A stretch of 39,240 bases of DNA, taken from Gammaproteobacteria bacterium. GTDB taxonomy: Bacteria; Pseudomonadota; Gammaproteobacteria; S144-34. Under the pieces are notes generated by a model, which was not told the origin of the DNA, searched no databases, and saw nothing but the letters and a program-made list of their open reading frames with translations. Position numbers and translations under genes: made by a program. Shown piece by piece: positions 1-7,385 of the stretch. Within the stretch, counting starts at the first letter, position 1. Each line of letters begins with the position of its first letter. Location of the stretch: assembly GCA_026989495.1 (NCBI GenBank), contig JALSJE010000135.1, positions 1 through 39,240 of the forward strand, given 5' to 3'.

Positions 1-130
1 CGCAGGCGTCCGGGAAAGGCCCCACGACAGAGGCCGGATACATTGACGCAGCCGCAATCCTCGCGCCGACCGCCGAGCCGCGCGCGCTTGCAGCTGGGGG
101 GCGGACCATACATTGTGAGACAGCTTCTAA
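1..130. other. left edge, no gene recognised
   Basis: This short stretch lies downstream of the pyrD stop codon and runs to the window edge. A minus-strand reading open from about position 108 to the edge exists but shows nothing I recognise and has no convincing ribosome binding site. Two similar short stretches containing TACATTG occur at about 39 and 110. I assign no function. Confidence 0.3.
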
Positions 131-1147
131 TCAGGTGGCCGGCGGTTCCGCTTCGTGCAGCCGCAGGGAGCCGACGAGCTCGGCCACCGAACCGAGGTCG
201 TGGCGGCGCAGGTACTCCGCGATGCCTTCGACCACCCGCCGCGCGAGCAGCGGATCGTAGAACAGGCCCGTGCCCAGCCCCACGGCGCTGGCGCCGGCGA
301 TGAGGAACTCGATCGCGTCCTCGGGGCTGGCGATGCCCCCTTGCCCGATGATGGGAATGCCGTGCGGCCGGCACACCTGGTGCACCTGATGCACCTTGAG
401 GAGCGCGATCGGCTTGATGGCCGGCCCCGAGAGACCTCCCTGGTCGTTGCCGATCACGGGTCGGCGTGTCTCGATGTCGATGGCCATGCCCATCAGGGTG
501 TTGATGACGGCGAAGGCGTCGGCGCCGGCCTCGATGCAGCGGCGCGCGTTCGCGGCGATGTCGGTCTGGTTGGGCGAGAGCTTGACGATGAGGGGCTTCG
601 TGGTGGCGGCGCGGCAGGCCTCGGTCACGCGCGCGGACATGTCCGGGTCGTTGCCGAACTGCACGCCGCCCGCCTTGACGTTGGGGCAGGAGATGTTGAC
701 CTCGATGGCGTCGATGGGCGAGTCGTCGAAGCGGCGCGTGACCTCCGCGTACTCCTCGACGGTCGAGCCCGAGACGTTGGCGATCCAGCGCGTGGCCGAG
801 AAGTCCAGGCGCGGCAGGATCTCGCGCACCACGTGATCGACGCCCGGGTTCTGCAGGCCGATGGCGTTGAGCATGCCGGCCGGGGTCTCGCAGACGCGGT
901 GCGGCGGGTTGCCGAGGCGCGGGGCGAGCGTGGTGCCCTTCAGGCACACGGCGCCCACGTCGGCGAGGTCGAAGCCTTCCACGCGCGTGTACTCCTCGCC
1001 GAAGCCCACGCAGCCCGAGAGCAGCACCACCGGTGTGCGCAGGCTGAGCCCCGCGAGCGCCACGGCGAGCCCGGGGCCGCCGCCCGCCCGCACGTCACCC
1101 CGCGCGCCCGTGTCCGCGCCGCCCGTCTCGTGCGAGGCCCCGCTCAC
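131..1147 (-). CDS. pyrD: dihydroorotate dehydrogenase, class 1B type (PyrD)
   Basis: Oxidises dihydroorotate to orotate in pyrimidine synthesis; an FMN TIM-barrel protein of the cytoplasm. The 338-aa product carries the class 1 active-site stretch NISCPNVK at residues 151-158 (Cys154 is the presumed base), KGTT near 70, and the C-terminal FMN-phosphate region IPIIGQGGI followed by GASAVGLGTG. The sequence resembles the class 1B catalytic subunit, which normally needs PyrK; no pyrK is visible here. The GTG start at 1147 overlaps the gpsA stop (GTGA) and is preceded by GGAG, suggesting translational coupling. The first 28 residues are a Gly-rich extension that contains a copy of a dispersed repeat (1101-1120). 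An alternative GTG at 1063 would give 311 aa, close to the usual family length. Last gene of the arsR-to-pyrD minus-strand run. Confidence 0.93.
   Translation of the reverse strand: MSGASHETGGADTGARGDVRAGGGPGLAVALAGLSLRTPVVLLSGCVGFGEEYTRVEGFDLADVGAVCLKGTTLAPRLGNPPHRVCETPAGMLNAIGLQNPGVDHVVREILPRLDFSATRWIANVSGSTVEEYAEVTRRFDDSPIDAIEVNISCPNVKAGGVQFGNDPDMSARVTEACRAATTKPLIVKLSPNQTDIAANARRCIEAGADAFAVINTLMGMAIDIETRRPVIGNDQGGLSGPAIKPIALLKVHQVHQVCRPHGIPIIGQGGIASPEDAIEFLIAGASAVGLGTGLFYDPLLARRVVEGIAEYLRRHDLGSVAELVGSLRLHEAEPPAT
1101..1120 (-). repeat. dispersed motif copy inside the 5' end of pyrD
   Basis: These 20 bases are the exact reverse complement of 22302-22321, upstream of argH, and are related to 22935-22960 and 33362-33388. 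The copy falls in the atypical N-terminal extension of PyrD, so the repeat may have added sequence at the gpsA-pyrD junction. Confidence 0.55.
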
Positions 1148-2160
1148 GGGATCTCCGCCTTGGGCTCGCGCGCGAGCAGCGCCCGGGCCGCCTCGGCGGG
1201 CGTGCATTCGCCTGCCAGCACCCGCCGCACCTGCTCGCAGATGGGCATCTCGACGCCGACCTGCCGTGCCAGACCCGTCACCTCGCGCGCCGTGTGCACC
1301 CCTTCCACCACCGCGCCCGCCTCTGCAAGCGCCGCCTCCAGGGGCAGCCCCCGCCCGAGGGCGAGGCCGAGGCGGCGGTTGCGCGACTGGTCGTCGGTGC
1401 AGGTGAGGACGAGGTCGCCGAGGCCCGCCAGCCCCATGAAGGTCTCGCGCCGGCCGCCGAGGGCGCAGCCGAGGCGGCTCATCTCGGCGAGCCCCCGCGT
1501 GATGAGGGCAGCGCGTGTGTTGGCCCCGAGCCCCAGCCCGTCGCCGATGCCGGCGGCGATGGCGAGCACGTTCTTGACCGCCCCGCCGACCTCCACGCCC
1601 ACCAGGTCGTTGCTGGTGTAGGCGCGCAGGGTGGCGCCATGGAGTGCGCCCGCCACCTCGCGCGCGAAGGCCGGGTCGGGCGAGGCCACGGTGAGCGCGG
1701 TGGGCAGCCCCGCCGCGACCTCGCGCGCGAAGGTCGGCCCCGACACCGCCGCGCCCACCGCTCCGGGCAGCACGGCCTCGAGCACCTCGTGCAGGAGCCT
1801 CCCCGTGCCGGGCTCGAAGCCCTTGGTGGCCCAGGCGACCCGGGGTCTGCGGCCGAGCAGGGGCGCGAAGCGGCCGAGAGCCTGATGGAAGGCGGCGCTG
1901 GGCACCGCCACCAGCACCACCGCCTCCCCGGCCACCGCGGCGGCGGGCTCGGCCGTGGCCTCGAGCGAGGGCGGGAAGGTGGCCTCGGGCAGGTGACGCG
2001 CGTTGCGCCGCTCGCGCGCGAGCGCGGCGGCATGCTCCGGGTCGTGCGTCCACAGGCGCACCGGACGGCCCGAGCGCGCGAGCTGCATGGCGAGCGCCGT
2101 GCCCCAGGCGCCGGCGCCCAGGACGGCGAAGGGCTGCAGCGCGAAAGCTTCCTCCGGCAT
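1144..2160 (-). CDS. gpsA: glycerol-3-phosphate dehydrogenase [NAD(P)+]
   Basis: Reduces dihydroxyacetone phosphate to sn-glycerol 3-phosphate, the backbone precursor of membrane phospholipids. The 338-aa protein has the N-terminal dinucleotide-binding GAGAWG (residues 15-20), the family stretches KGFEPGTG and SGPTFAREVA, and the C-terminal catalytic region with GGAVKNVLAIAAGI (active-site Lys) and GLAGLGDLVLTC. Length is normal for the family. It follows secB as in E. coli, where yibN-grxC-secB-gpsA is the order, and its stop codon overlaps the pyrD start by four bases. The ATG at 2160 is the first sensible start, directly ahead of the Rossmann fold. Confidence 0.97.
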   Translation of the reverse strand: MPEEAFALQPFAVLGAGAWGTALAMQLARSGRPVRLWTHDPEHAAALARERRNARHLPEATFPPSLEATAEPAAAVAGEAVVLVAVPSAAFHQALGRFAPLLGRRPRVAWATKGFEPGTGRLLHEVLEAVLPGAVGAAVSGPTFAREVAAGLPTALTVASPDPAFAREVAGALHGATLRAYTSNDLVGVEVGGAVKNVLAIAAGIGDGLGLGANTRAALITRGLAEMSRLGCALGGRRETFMGLAGLGDLVLTCTDDQSRNRRLGLALGRGLPLEAALAEAGAVVEGVHTAREVTGLARQVGVEMPICEQVRRVLAGECTPAEAARALLAREPKAEIP

Positions 2161-2215
2161 GGGCGCACAGCTTAGCCGAGCCGGGACGGCCGGGCCACGC
2201 GCCTCCGCAGGACTT

Positions 2216-2241
2216 CCCTCCCCCCGCGCGCGGGGGGAGGG
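2216..2241. repeat. perfect 26-bp GC palindrome between secB and gpsA
   Basis: A 13-bp arm starting CCCTCCCCCC is followed immediately by its exact complement, making a perfect palindrome in the 96-base gap after secB. It can fold into a strong hairpin on either strand, but no T-run follows it on the minus strand. It could weaken read-through or shield the 3' end of the upstream message, or be a REP-type repeat; the sequence alone does not decide. Confidence 0.5.
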
Positions 2242-2256
2242 GCACAGGGAGGGGGG

Positions 2257-2787
2257 TCAATGGGGCTGGGCCGCGCCCGGCTCCTCGCCGCCCGCCGCCT
2301 GCTGCTGGCGCTGGCGCAGGCTCTCCTGGTAGACGGCGTCGAAGTTGATGGGCGCGAGCAGCATCTGCGGGAAGCCGCCGCGCGTGACGAGGTCGGAGAT
2401 CGCCTCGCGCGCGTAGGGGAAGAGGATCGCGGGACAGTGGGCGCCCAGCACCGCGCCGAGATCCGGTCCCTCGATGCCGGCGATGTGGAAGATGCCCGCC
2501 TGCTGGAGCTCGACGAGGTAGACCGTCTTGCCGTCCTGGCTCGCGGTCAGGGTGAGCGTCATCACCACCTCGTACAGGGGCCCCTCCAGCCGGCGCGCCT
2601 CGGAGTTGAGCTGGAGGTTGATCTCGGGCTCCCAGCGGGGGCTGCGGAAGATCTCCGGCGCGGCAGGGGCCTCGAAGGAGAGGTCCTTGACGTAGATCTT
2701 CTGGATGGCGAACTGGACCTCGCCTTCGGGCGCGGCGGCGCCGTTGGCCTCGCCGTCGCCGCGGGGCGGGTTCTGCTCCTCGGCCAT
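2257..2787 (-). CDS. secB: protein-export chaperone SecB
   Basis: Cytoplasmic tetrameric chaperone that keeps preproteins unfolded and passes them to SecA. The 176-aa product matches SecB throughout: FAIQKIYVKDLSFEAP near the N-terminus, the beta-sheet core around PEINLQLNSEARRL, and the conserved segment with HCPAILFPYAREAISDLV and GGFPQMLLAPINF. It is slightly longer than the E. coli protein owing to a low-complexity N-terminal tail (residues 1-24) and a Gln/Gly-rich C-terminal tail. It lies 28 bases after trxC and ahead of gpsA. E. coli has a glutaredoxin gene (grxC) in the position held here by thioredoxin. Confidence 0.97.
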   Translation of the reverse strand: MAEEQNPPRGDGEANGAAAPEGEVQFAIQKIYVKDLSFEAPAAPEIFRSPRWEPEINLQLNSEARRLEGPLYEVVMTLTLTASQDGKTVYLVELQQAGIFHIAGIEGPDLGAVLGAHCPAILFPYAREAISDLVTRGGFPQMLLAPINFDAVYQESLRQRQQQAAGGEEPGAAQPH

Positions 2788-2815
2788 GCGCTGCTTCCTC
2801 CGGAAGGTGCGGGGT

Positions 2816-3256
2816 TCAGAGATGCTGCTCGACCCAGGCGAGCAGGCGCCCGAGGTCCATGGCGCCGCTCGTCCGCGCCACCTCGCGCCCCTCCCGGAAC
2901 AGGATCAGGGTGGGGATGCCGCGGATCCCGAGGCGGCCCGCCACCTGCGGGGCGGCGTCGGTGTCGAGCTTGGCGAGCCGCACCCGCGGCTCCAGGCGGC
3001 GGGCGGCCTCCTCGAACACGGGCGCCATCATCTGGCACGGCCCGCACCAGGCGGCCCAGAAGTCCACCAGCACGGGCACGTCGCTGCGGCCCACGTGCGT
3101 GTCGAAGTTCCCGGCGGTGAGCGCCACGGGGCGGCCCTCGAAGAGCGGCTTGTGGCATCGTCCGCAGCGGCCGCCCTCATCTGCGGCGAGCTTCTCCGCG
3201 GGAGCGCGGTTGACGGTGTCGCAATGCGGGCAGACCACGTGCAGCGCCTTGCTCAT
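2816..3256 (-). CDS. trxC: thioredoxin 2 (zinc-binding thioredoxin TrxC)
   Basis: Disulfide reductase of the cytoplasm, in known cases linked to oxidative-stress defence. The 146-aa protein starts with a zinc-ribbon-like module holding two CxxC pairs (Cys9/Cys12 and Cys31/Cys34), then a thioredoxin fold with the active site WCGPC at residues 70-74 and the cis-proline segment GIRGIPTL. This two-part layout separates TrxC from the simple TrxA. The ATG at 3256 was chosen because AAGGAAGGA stands seven bases upstream and the zinc module begins right after it; the reading frame stays open further upstream without homology. It sits between a rhodanese and secB, suggesting a thiol-handling role for the operon. 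Confidence 0.95.
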   Translation of the reverse strand: MSKALHVVCPHCDTVNRAPAEKLAADEGGRCGRCHKPLFEGRPVALTAGNFDTHVGRSDVPVLVDFWAAWCGPCQMMAPVFEEAARRLEPRVRLAKLDTDAAPQVAGRLGIRGIPTLILFREGREVARTSGAMDLGRLLAWVEQHL

Positions 3257-3302
3257 CGGACCGTTCCTTCCTTTCCGCTGGTCTTCCGCTGGGTGCCCGG
3301 GC

Positions 3303-3734
3303 TCAGTCGCGCCCGCGGCTGACGGGAAGCCCCGCCTCCTGCCAGGCCCGGATGCCGCCGGCCAGGCTGTAGGCCTGCTCGAAGCCGGCCCGGCGCAGGA
3401 TGCGGCATGCGGCGAGCGAGCGGTTGCCCGTTCGGCAGTAGGCGATGATGGGGCGGCTGCGCAGCCTTTCAAGCTCTTTGAGACGGCCGTCGAGCTCCTT
3501 GAGGGGGATGAGGCGTGCGCCGGGGAGATGGCCTTCAGCATACTCCTGCTCGCTGCGCACGTCCACGAAGACGGCCTCGGTGTCGTTGCGCAGGCGGGTG
3601 GCCTCGACCGGGCCCACCTCCCGGCCGCGGCGGCGCCAGCGCTGGATCTCGTAGCCGGCGATCATCCCCAGCACGGCGAGGATGGCCGCGCTCAGGAGCG
3701 GATGGTTGGCGGCGAACTCGAGCAGCCTCTGCAT
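3303..3734 (-). CDS. yibN: membrane-anchored rhodanese-like protein (YibN type)
   Basis: Probably a sulfurtransferase carrying persulfide sulfur on its active-site cysteine. The 143-aa product has one N-terminal membrane segment (about residues 11-30), a basic stop, then a single rhodanese domain with VFVDVRSEQEY, GHLPGARLIPL and the active-site loop CRTGNRS beginning at Cys100. Length and layout match E. coli YibN, which also lies beside secB. I chose the ATG at 3734 because it sits just before the membrane segment; an upstream ATG at 3797 would add a proline-rich tail without clear homology. The gene is 46 bases ahead of trxC and follows an ArsR-family regulator, so it is a likely regulated target. 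Confidence 0.85.
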   Translation of the reverse strand: MQRLLEFAANHPLLSAAILAVLGMIAGYEIQRWRRRGREVGPVEATRLRNDTEAVFVDVRSEQEYAEGHLPGARLIPLKELDGRLKELERLRSRPIIAYCRTGNRSLAACRILRRAGFEQAYSLAGGIRAWQEAGLPVSRGRD

Positions 3735-3807
3735 GGGTCGGGAGCGGGATACCGGGCGGGAGACGGCCTGCCCGCCGGGAGCGGGCGGGGCATCCACCCT
3801 TCGCGCC

Positions 3808-4185
3808 TCAGCCGTGGTGGCCGGAGCAGAAGACCTCGCGCATCATGCTGATGAGCCGCAGGGTGCGGGGGTCGCCCACCCGGTAGTAGACACGGTTGGC
3901 GTCCTTGCGCGAGGTCAGGATCCCCTTGTCGCGGAGGATGGCCAGATGCTGCGAAATGTTGCTCTGGGAGGTGCCCACGTGCTCGACGATCTCCTGCACG
4001 CTCACCTCACGGTCGCCCAGCGTGCACAGGATCTTGAGCCGCAGCGGGTGGGACATGGCCTTGAGGGCGCGCGAGGCCCGCTCGACGTCCTCGTCCCGGG
4101 TGATGAGCAGATCTTCCGCCATGGTGTGGTGCCCCGTCTGGTCGGGTGAGATCCCTCTCAGACAGCAGGTCCTTTCCAGTCGCAT
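3808..4185 (-). CDS. ArsR-family regulator with SqrR/BigR-type cysteine pair
   Basis: Winged-helix repressor. The core runs ALKAMSHPLRLKILCTLGD, then the recognition helix TSQSNISQHLAILRDKG and the wing SRKDANRVYYRV. Two cysteines, Cys54 in the LKILC helix and Cys120 near the C-terminus (VFCSGHHG), are 66 residues apart. This equals the spacing of the Cys41/Cys107 pair of SqrR and Cys42/Cys108 of BigR, known persulfide or thiol-redox sensors. There is no classic metal-binding ELCVCDL box. The ATG at 4185 has GGGGAG five bases upstream and lies about 28 bases after the expected transcription start; a second ATG at 4122 gives 104 aa and is closer to the usual length. The first gene of the run leading to rhodanese, trxC, secB, gpsA and pyrD, it probably controls itself and its neighbours. 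Confidence 0.88.
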   Translation of the reverse strand: MRLERTCCLRGISPDQTGHHTMAEDLLITRDEDVERASRALKAMSHPLRLKILCTLGDREVSVQEIVEHVGTSQSNISQHLAILRDKGILTSRKDANRVYYRVGDPRTLRLISMMREVFCSGHHG

Positions 4186-4204
4186 GCGGTCTCCCCGCGT
4201 TGGG

Positions 4205-4228
4205 TTTTATTAGCAAGCCATTATAAAA
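4205..4228 (-). promoter_or_regulatory. promoter -10 and candidate ArsR operator
   Basis: In an otherwise GC-rich gap, an AT-rich patch holds a perfect TATAAT on the minus strand (4225 down to 4220), placed to start transcription just ahead of the regulator gene. It overlaps an inverted repeat TTTTAT (4205-4210) / ATAAAA (4223-4228) with a 12-base spacer. No good -35 box was found at the usual spacing; TTGCGC lies 20 bases upstream. The overlap of dyad and -10 box fits autorepression by the ArsR protein. The binding itself is inference. Confidence 0.5.
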
Positions 4229-4416
4229 TCACATGCTCAGCGGGAGCGCAAATGCGCATCTGCGCCGCCCCGGACCAGGGAGGGCATTCCCCGGAATGGC
4301 CTCGATGCACGGCTGGCCAGGCCGGCCGAGCGAGAGGGGGCAGCGTTGCGTTCGCTTCGCGCTGATAGAATGCGTCCAATTCCGTTTTTGATCCAGTCCG
4401 GAGGCTGAGAGCCGAG

Positions 4417-5961
4417 ATGCCGCGCCGACCGAGGCCCGTCGCCCTCGTCGTGCTCGACGGGTGGGGCCACAGCGAGGCCGCCGACCACAACGCCATCCGC
4501 CGGGCGCGCACCCCCGTCTGGGATGCGCTGCTGGCGCGCCACCCCCATACCCTGATCCGCGCCTCGGGCGCCGACGTGGGCCTGCCGGCCGATCAGATGG
4601 GCAACTCCGAGGTGGGCCACCTCAACCTGGGTGCGGGCCGCGTGGTCTACCAGGAGTTCACGCGGGTCAGCCGCGCCATCCGCACAGGCTCCTTCTTCAC
4701 CAACCGCACGCTCACCGATGCCGTGGACCGCGCGGTGGCGGCCGGGCGGGCCGTGCATGTGCTGGGGCTGCTCTCGCCCGGCGGGGTCCACAGCCACGAG
4801 GACCACATCCACGCGATGGTCGAGCTGGCCGCCGGGCGCGGCGCCGAGCGCCTCTACGTCCACGCCTTCCTCGACGGGCGCGACACCGCCCCGCGCAGCG
4901 CCGAGGGCTCCCTGCGGCGCATGGAGGAGAAGCTCGCCGCCCTCGGCCGCGGGCGCATCGCCTCCATCGTGGGCCGCTACTACGCCATGGACCGCGACCA
5001 CCGCTGGCCGCGCATCCGCGCCGCCTACGAGCTCATCACCGAGGGACGGGCCGCGCACGAGGCGCCGGATGCGCTCGCCGGCCTGCGCATGGCCTACGCG
5101 CGCGGCGAGGGCGACGAGTTCGTGGAGGCCACGCGCATCGTGCCGCCCGGCGCCGCGCCCGTCACCGTCGAGGACGGCGATGCGGTCGTGTTCATGAACT
5201 ACCGCTCAGACCGCGCGCGCCAGATCACGCGCGCCTTCATCGACGCGGACTTCGACGGCTTCGCGCGCCGGCGCGTGCCGCGGCTCGGCGCCTTCGTCAC
5301 GCTGACCGAGTACCACAAGGACTTCGCCGTCCCCGTGGCCTTCCCGCCCGAGCGCCTGCCCAACGTGCTGGGCGAGCACCTCGCCAGGCACGGGCTGCGC
5401 CAGCTGCGCATCGCCGAGACCGAGAAGTACGCCCACGTCACCTTCTTCTTCAACGGCGGGGTGGAGACGCCCTTCGAGGGCGAGGACCGCATCCTCGTGC
5501 CCTCGCCCCTGGTCGCCACCTACGACCAGCAGCCCGAGATGAGCGCGCCCGAGGTCACCGACCGTCTGGTCGAGGCCATCGGCTCCGGCCGCTACGACGT
5601 CATCGTCTGCAACTACGCCAACCCGGACATGGTGGGCCACACGGGCAATCTCGAGGCCGCCGTGCGCGCCATCGAGGCCGTGGACGCCTGCCTCGGGCGC
5701 GTGTGGGAGGCGCTGCAGGCGGCGGGCGGCGAGATGATCGTCACCGCCGACCACGGCAACGCCGAGAAGATGCGCGGCGACGGCACGGGCCAGCCCCACA
5801 CCGCGCACACCACCAACCGCGTGCCGCTCGTCTACGCCGGCCGCCCCGCCACCCTCGCCCCCACCGGCGCGCTGTGCGACGTCGCGCCCACCCTGCTGCA
5901 CGTGATGGGCCTGGAGCCGCCGCCGGAGATGACGGGCCGCTCGCTGCTGCGCTTCGCCTGA
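4417..5961 (+). CDS. gpmI: 2,3-bisphosphoglycerate-independent phosphoglycerate mutase
   Basis: Interconverts 3- and 2-phosphoglycerate in glycolysis and gluconeogenesis; needs manganese. The 514-aa protein has the expected two-domain layout: metal-binding LDGWG (Asp14) and the phospho-serine segment [15 protein letters not shown] (Ser64), the phosphotransferase insert with HSHEDH and FLDGRD, and the C-terminal metal site segments [12 protein letters not shown] and [10 protein letters not shown]. Length is typical. A GGAGG-like site (4399-4404) precedes the ATG. It stands divergently from the arsR-secB run and upstream of envC, ctpA and a YibQ-like gene, the same relative order as gpmM-envC-yibQ in E. 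coli, which supports the identification of its neighbours. Confidence 0.97.
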   Translation: MPRRPRPVALVVLDGWGHSEAADHNAIRRARTPVWDALLARHPHTLIRASGADVGLPADQMGNSEVGHLNLGAGRVVYQEFTRVSRAIRTGSFFTNRTLTDAVDRAVAAGRAVHVLGLLSPGGVHSHEDHIHAMVELAAGRGAERLYVHAFLDGRDTAPRSAEGSLRRMEEKLAALGRGRIASIVGRYYAMDRDHRWPRIRAAYELITEGRAAHEAPDALAGLRMAYARGEGDEFVEATRIVPPGAAPVTVEDGDAVVFMNYRSDRARQITRAFIDADFDGFARRRVPRLGAFVTLTEYHKDFAVPVAFPPERLPNVLGEHLARHGLRQLRIAETEKYAHVTFFFNGGVETPFEGEDRILVPSPLVATYDQQPEMSAPEVTDRLVEAIGSGRYDVIVCNYANPDMVGHTGNLEAAVRAIEAVDACLGRVWEALQAAGGEMIVTADHGNAEKMRGDGTGQPHTAHTTNRVPLVYAGRPATLAPTGALCDVAPTLLHVMGLEPPPEMTGRSLLRFA

Positions 5962-5989
5962 GCCGCCGCGCGGCGGTGGACGGTGGGCG

Positions 5990-7234
5990 GTGGACGGTAT
6001 ACCGTGGGCGCCCGTGGCGGCGCACGACAGCCTGCGGCACGCCCCGGCGGCCGGCCCCGGCCTGCGCTCCACGTCGCGCCGGCGGCTGCTCCGGGCGCTC
6101 GCGCCGCTGCTGGCGGTGGCGGCCGCGGCCGCGGCCGCGCCGCGCCAGCCCGACCCCGCCGAGCTCGAGCGGCTCAGGGCGCGCATCACCGCGCTGGGCC
6201 GTGAGCTCGCCGCCATGCGCGGCGCCCATGCCGCGGCCCAGCGTGCCCTGCGCGAGGCCGAGCGGGCCATCGGGCGCATCGAGCGCGAGCTCCGGCGCAT
6301 CGAGACGGGCCTCGCCGAGACCCGCCGCGCACTGGCGCACCTGCGCGCGCAGCGGCGCGGGCTCGAGGCGCGGCTCGCGCACCAGCGCACCGCGCTCGCC
6401 CGCACCGTGCGCGCCGCCTACCTGATGGGCCGCCAGCAGCGCCTCAAGCTCCTGCTCAGCCAGGAGGACCCCTGGCGCCTCGGGCGCGTGCTCGCCTACC
6501 ACCGCTATCTCGTGCGTGCGCGGCTCGAGCGCATCGAGGCCGTGCGTGCAAGCCTCGCCGCCCTGCGCGCGGTCGAGGCGCGCATCGCCGCGGAGGAGGC
6601 CCGGCAGTCGGCGCTGCGCGAGGCGCGCCGCCGCGAGCGCGAGCGGCTGGCGGCGCGCCGGGCCGAGCGGGCCCGGGCGGTCGCGCGGCTGGCGGCGCGG
6701 CTGCGCGCCGGCACCTCGGAGCTCCAGCGCCTCGAGCGCGACCGCGCCGCCCTGGAGCGCCTGCTCGCCGAGGTGCAGCGCGCCATCGAGACACTGCCTC
6801 AGCCCGAGGACCTGCGCCCCTTCCCGGAGCTGCGCGGGCACCTGCCCTGGCCCGCCCCGGGCCGGCTGCTCGCGCGCTACGGCGCGCGCCGCGCCGCCGG
6901 CGGCCTGCGCTGGCGCGGGGTGCTCATCGGTGCGCGCGCGGGCCAGCCCGTGCGCGCCGTCTCCCACGGGCGCGTGGTCTTCGCCGACTGGCTGCGGGGG
7001 CTTGGCCTGCTCATCATCCTCGACCACGGCGACGGCTGGATGACCCTCTACGGCCACAACGCCAGCCTCTACAAGGAGGTCGGCGACTGGGTGCGCGCCG
7101 GCGAGGTCATCGCCAGCGTCGGCGACAGCGGCGGGCGCGAGCGCGCCGCGCTCTACTTCGAGATCCGCCATCAGGGGCGGCCGGTCGATCCGGTGCGCTG
7201 GTGCCGCGGCCTTCCCGGCAGCCCCCGCGGCTGA
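5990..7234 (+). CDS. envC: murein hydrolase activator EnvC
   Basis: Periplasmic activator of the AmiA/AmiB amidases that split the septum at cell division. The 414-aa product has a basic start and hydrophobic signal stretch (about residues 28-50), a long Arg/Glu/Ala-rich coiled coil (about 55-275), and a C-terminal LytM (M23) fold with GHNASLYKEVGDWVRAGEVI. The zinc ligands of active M23 peptidases are missing: the first His/Asp site is not present, and the usual LHFEIR is LYFEIR. That matches EnvC proteins, which regulate rather than cut. It starts 28 bases after gpmI; the ATG at 5990 lies within a small direct repeat of GGTGGACGGT, and the true start could be slightly different. Confidence 0.93.
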   Translation: MDGIPWAPVAAHDSLRHAPAAGPGLRSTSRRRLLRALAPLLAVAAAAAAAPRQPDPAELERLRARITALGRELAAMRGAHAAAQRALREAERAIGRIERELRRIETGLAETRRALAHLRAQRRGLEARLAHQRTALARTVRAAYLMGRQQRLKLLLSQEDPWRLGRVLAYHRYLVRARLERIEAVRASLAALRAVEARIAAEEARQSALREARRRERERLAARRAERARAVARLAARLRAGTSELQRLERDRAALERLLAEVQRAIETLPQPEDLRPFPELRGHLPWPAPGRLLARYGARRAAGGLRWRGVLIGARAGQPVRAVSHGRVVFADWLRGLGLLIILDHGDGWMTLYGHNASLYKEVGDWVRAGEVIASVGDSGGRERAALYFEIRHQGRPVDPVRWCRGLPGSPRG

Positions 7235-7385
7235 AGGGAACCCCTTCCCGGGGCGTCCGGGGGCCAGCCTCCGGTCGCCGTGCCTTCTGCCCGCCGCCGC
7301 GCGTTCGCTGTCCGCTGCGTCGCGGCCGCGGGGCAGCCTGTGCTAAGGTTCGGCACACCACGACCGGGAGCGGAATGGGGCCGGA

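Noticed and set aside
131-2260. Single long frame fusing pyrD with upstream sequence
   Set aside because: Upstream of 1147 the frame is a shadow of gpsA with no domain; pyrD and gpsA are separate, overlapping genes.
4346-4371. Sigma-70 promoter TTGCGT / TAGAAT ahead of gpmI
   Set aside because: The spacer is only 14 bases; not reliable enough to list.
5990-7234. Active M23 peptidase
   Set aside because: The zinc-binding His and Asp positions are absent, so it fits an amidase activator, not an enzyme.
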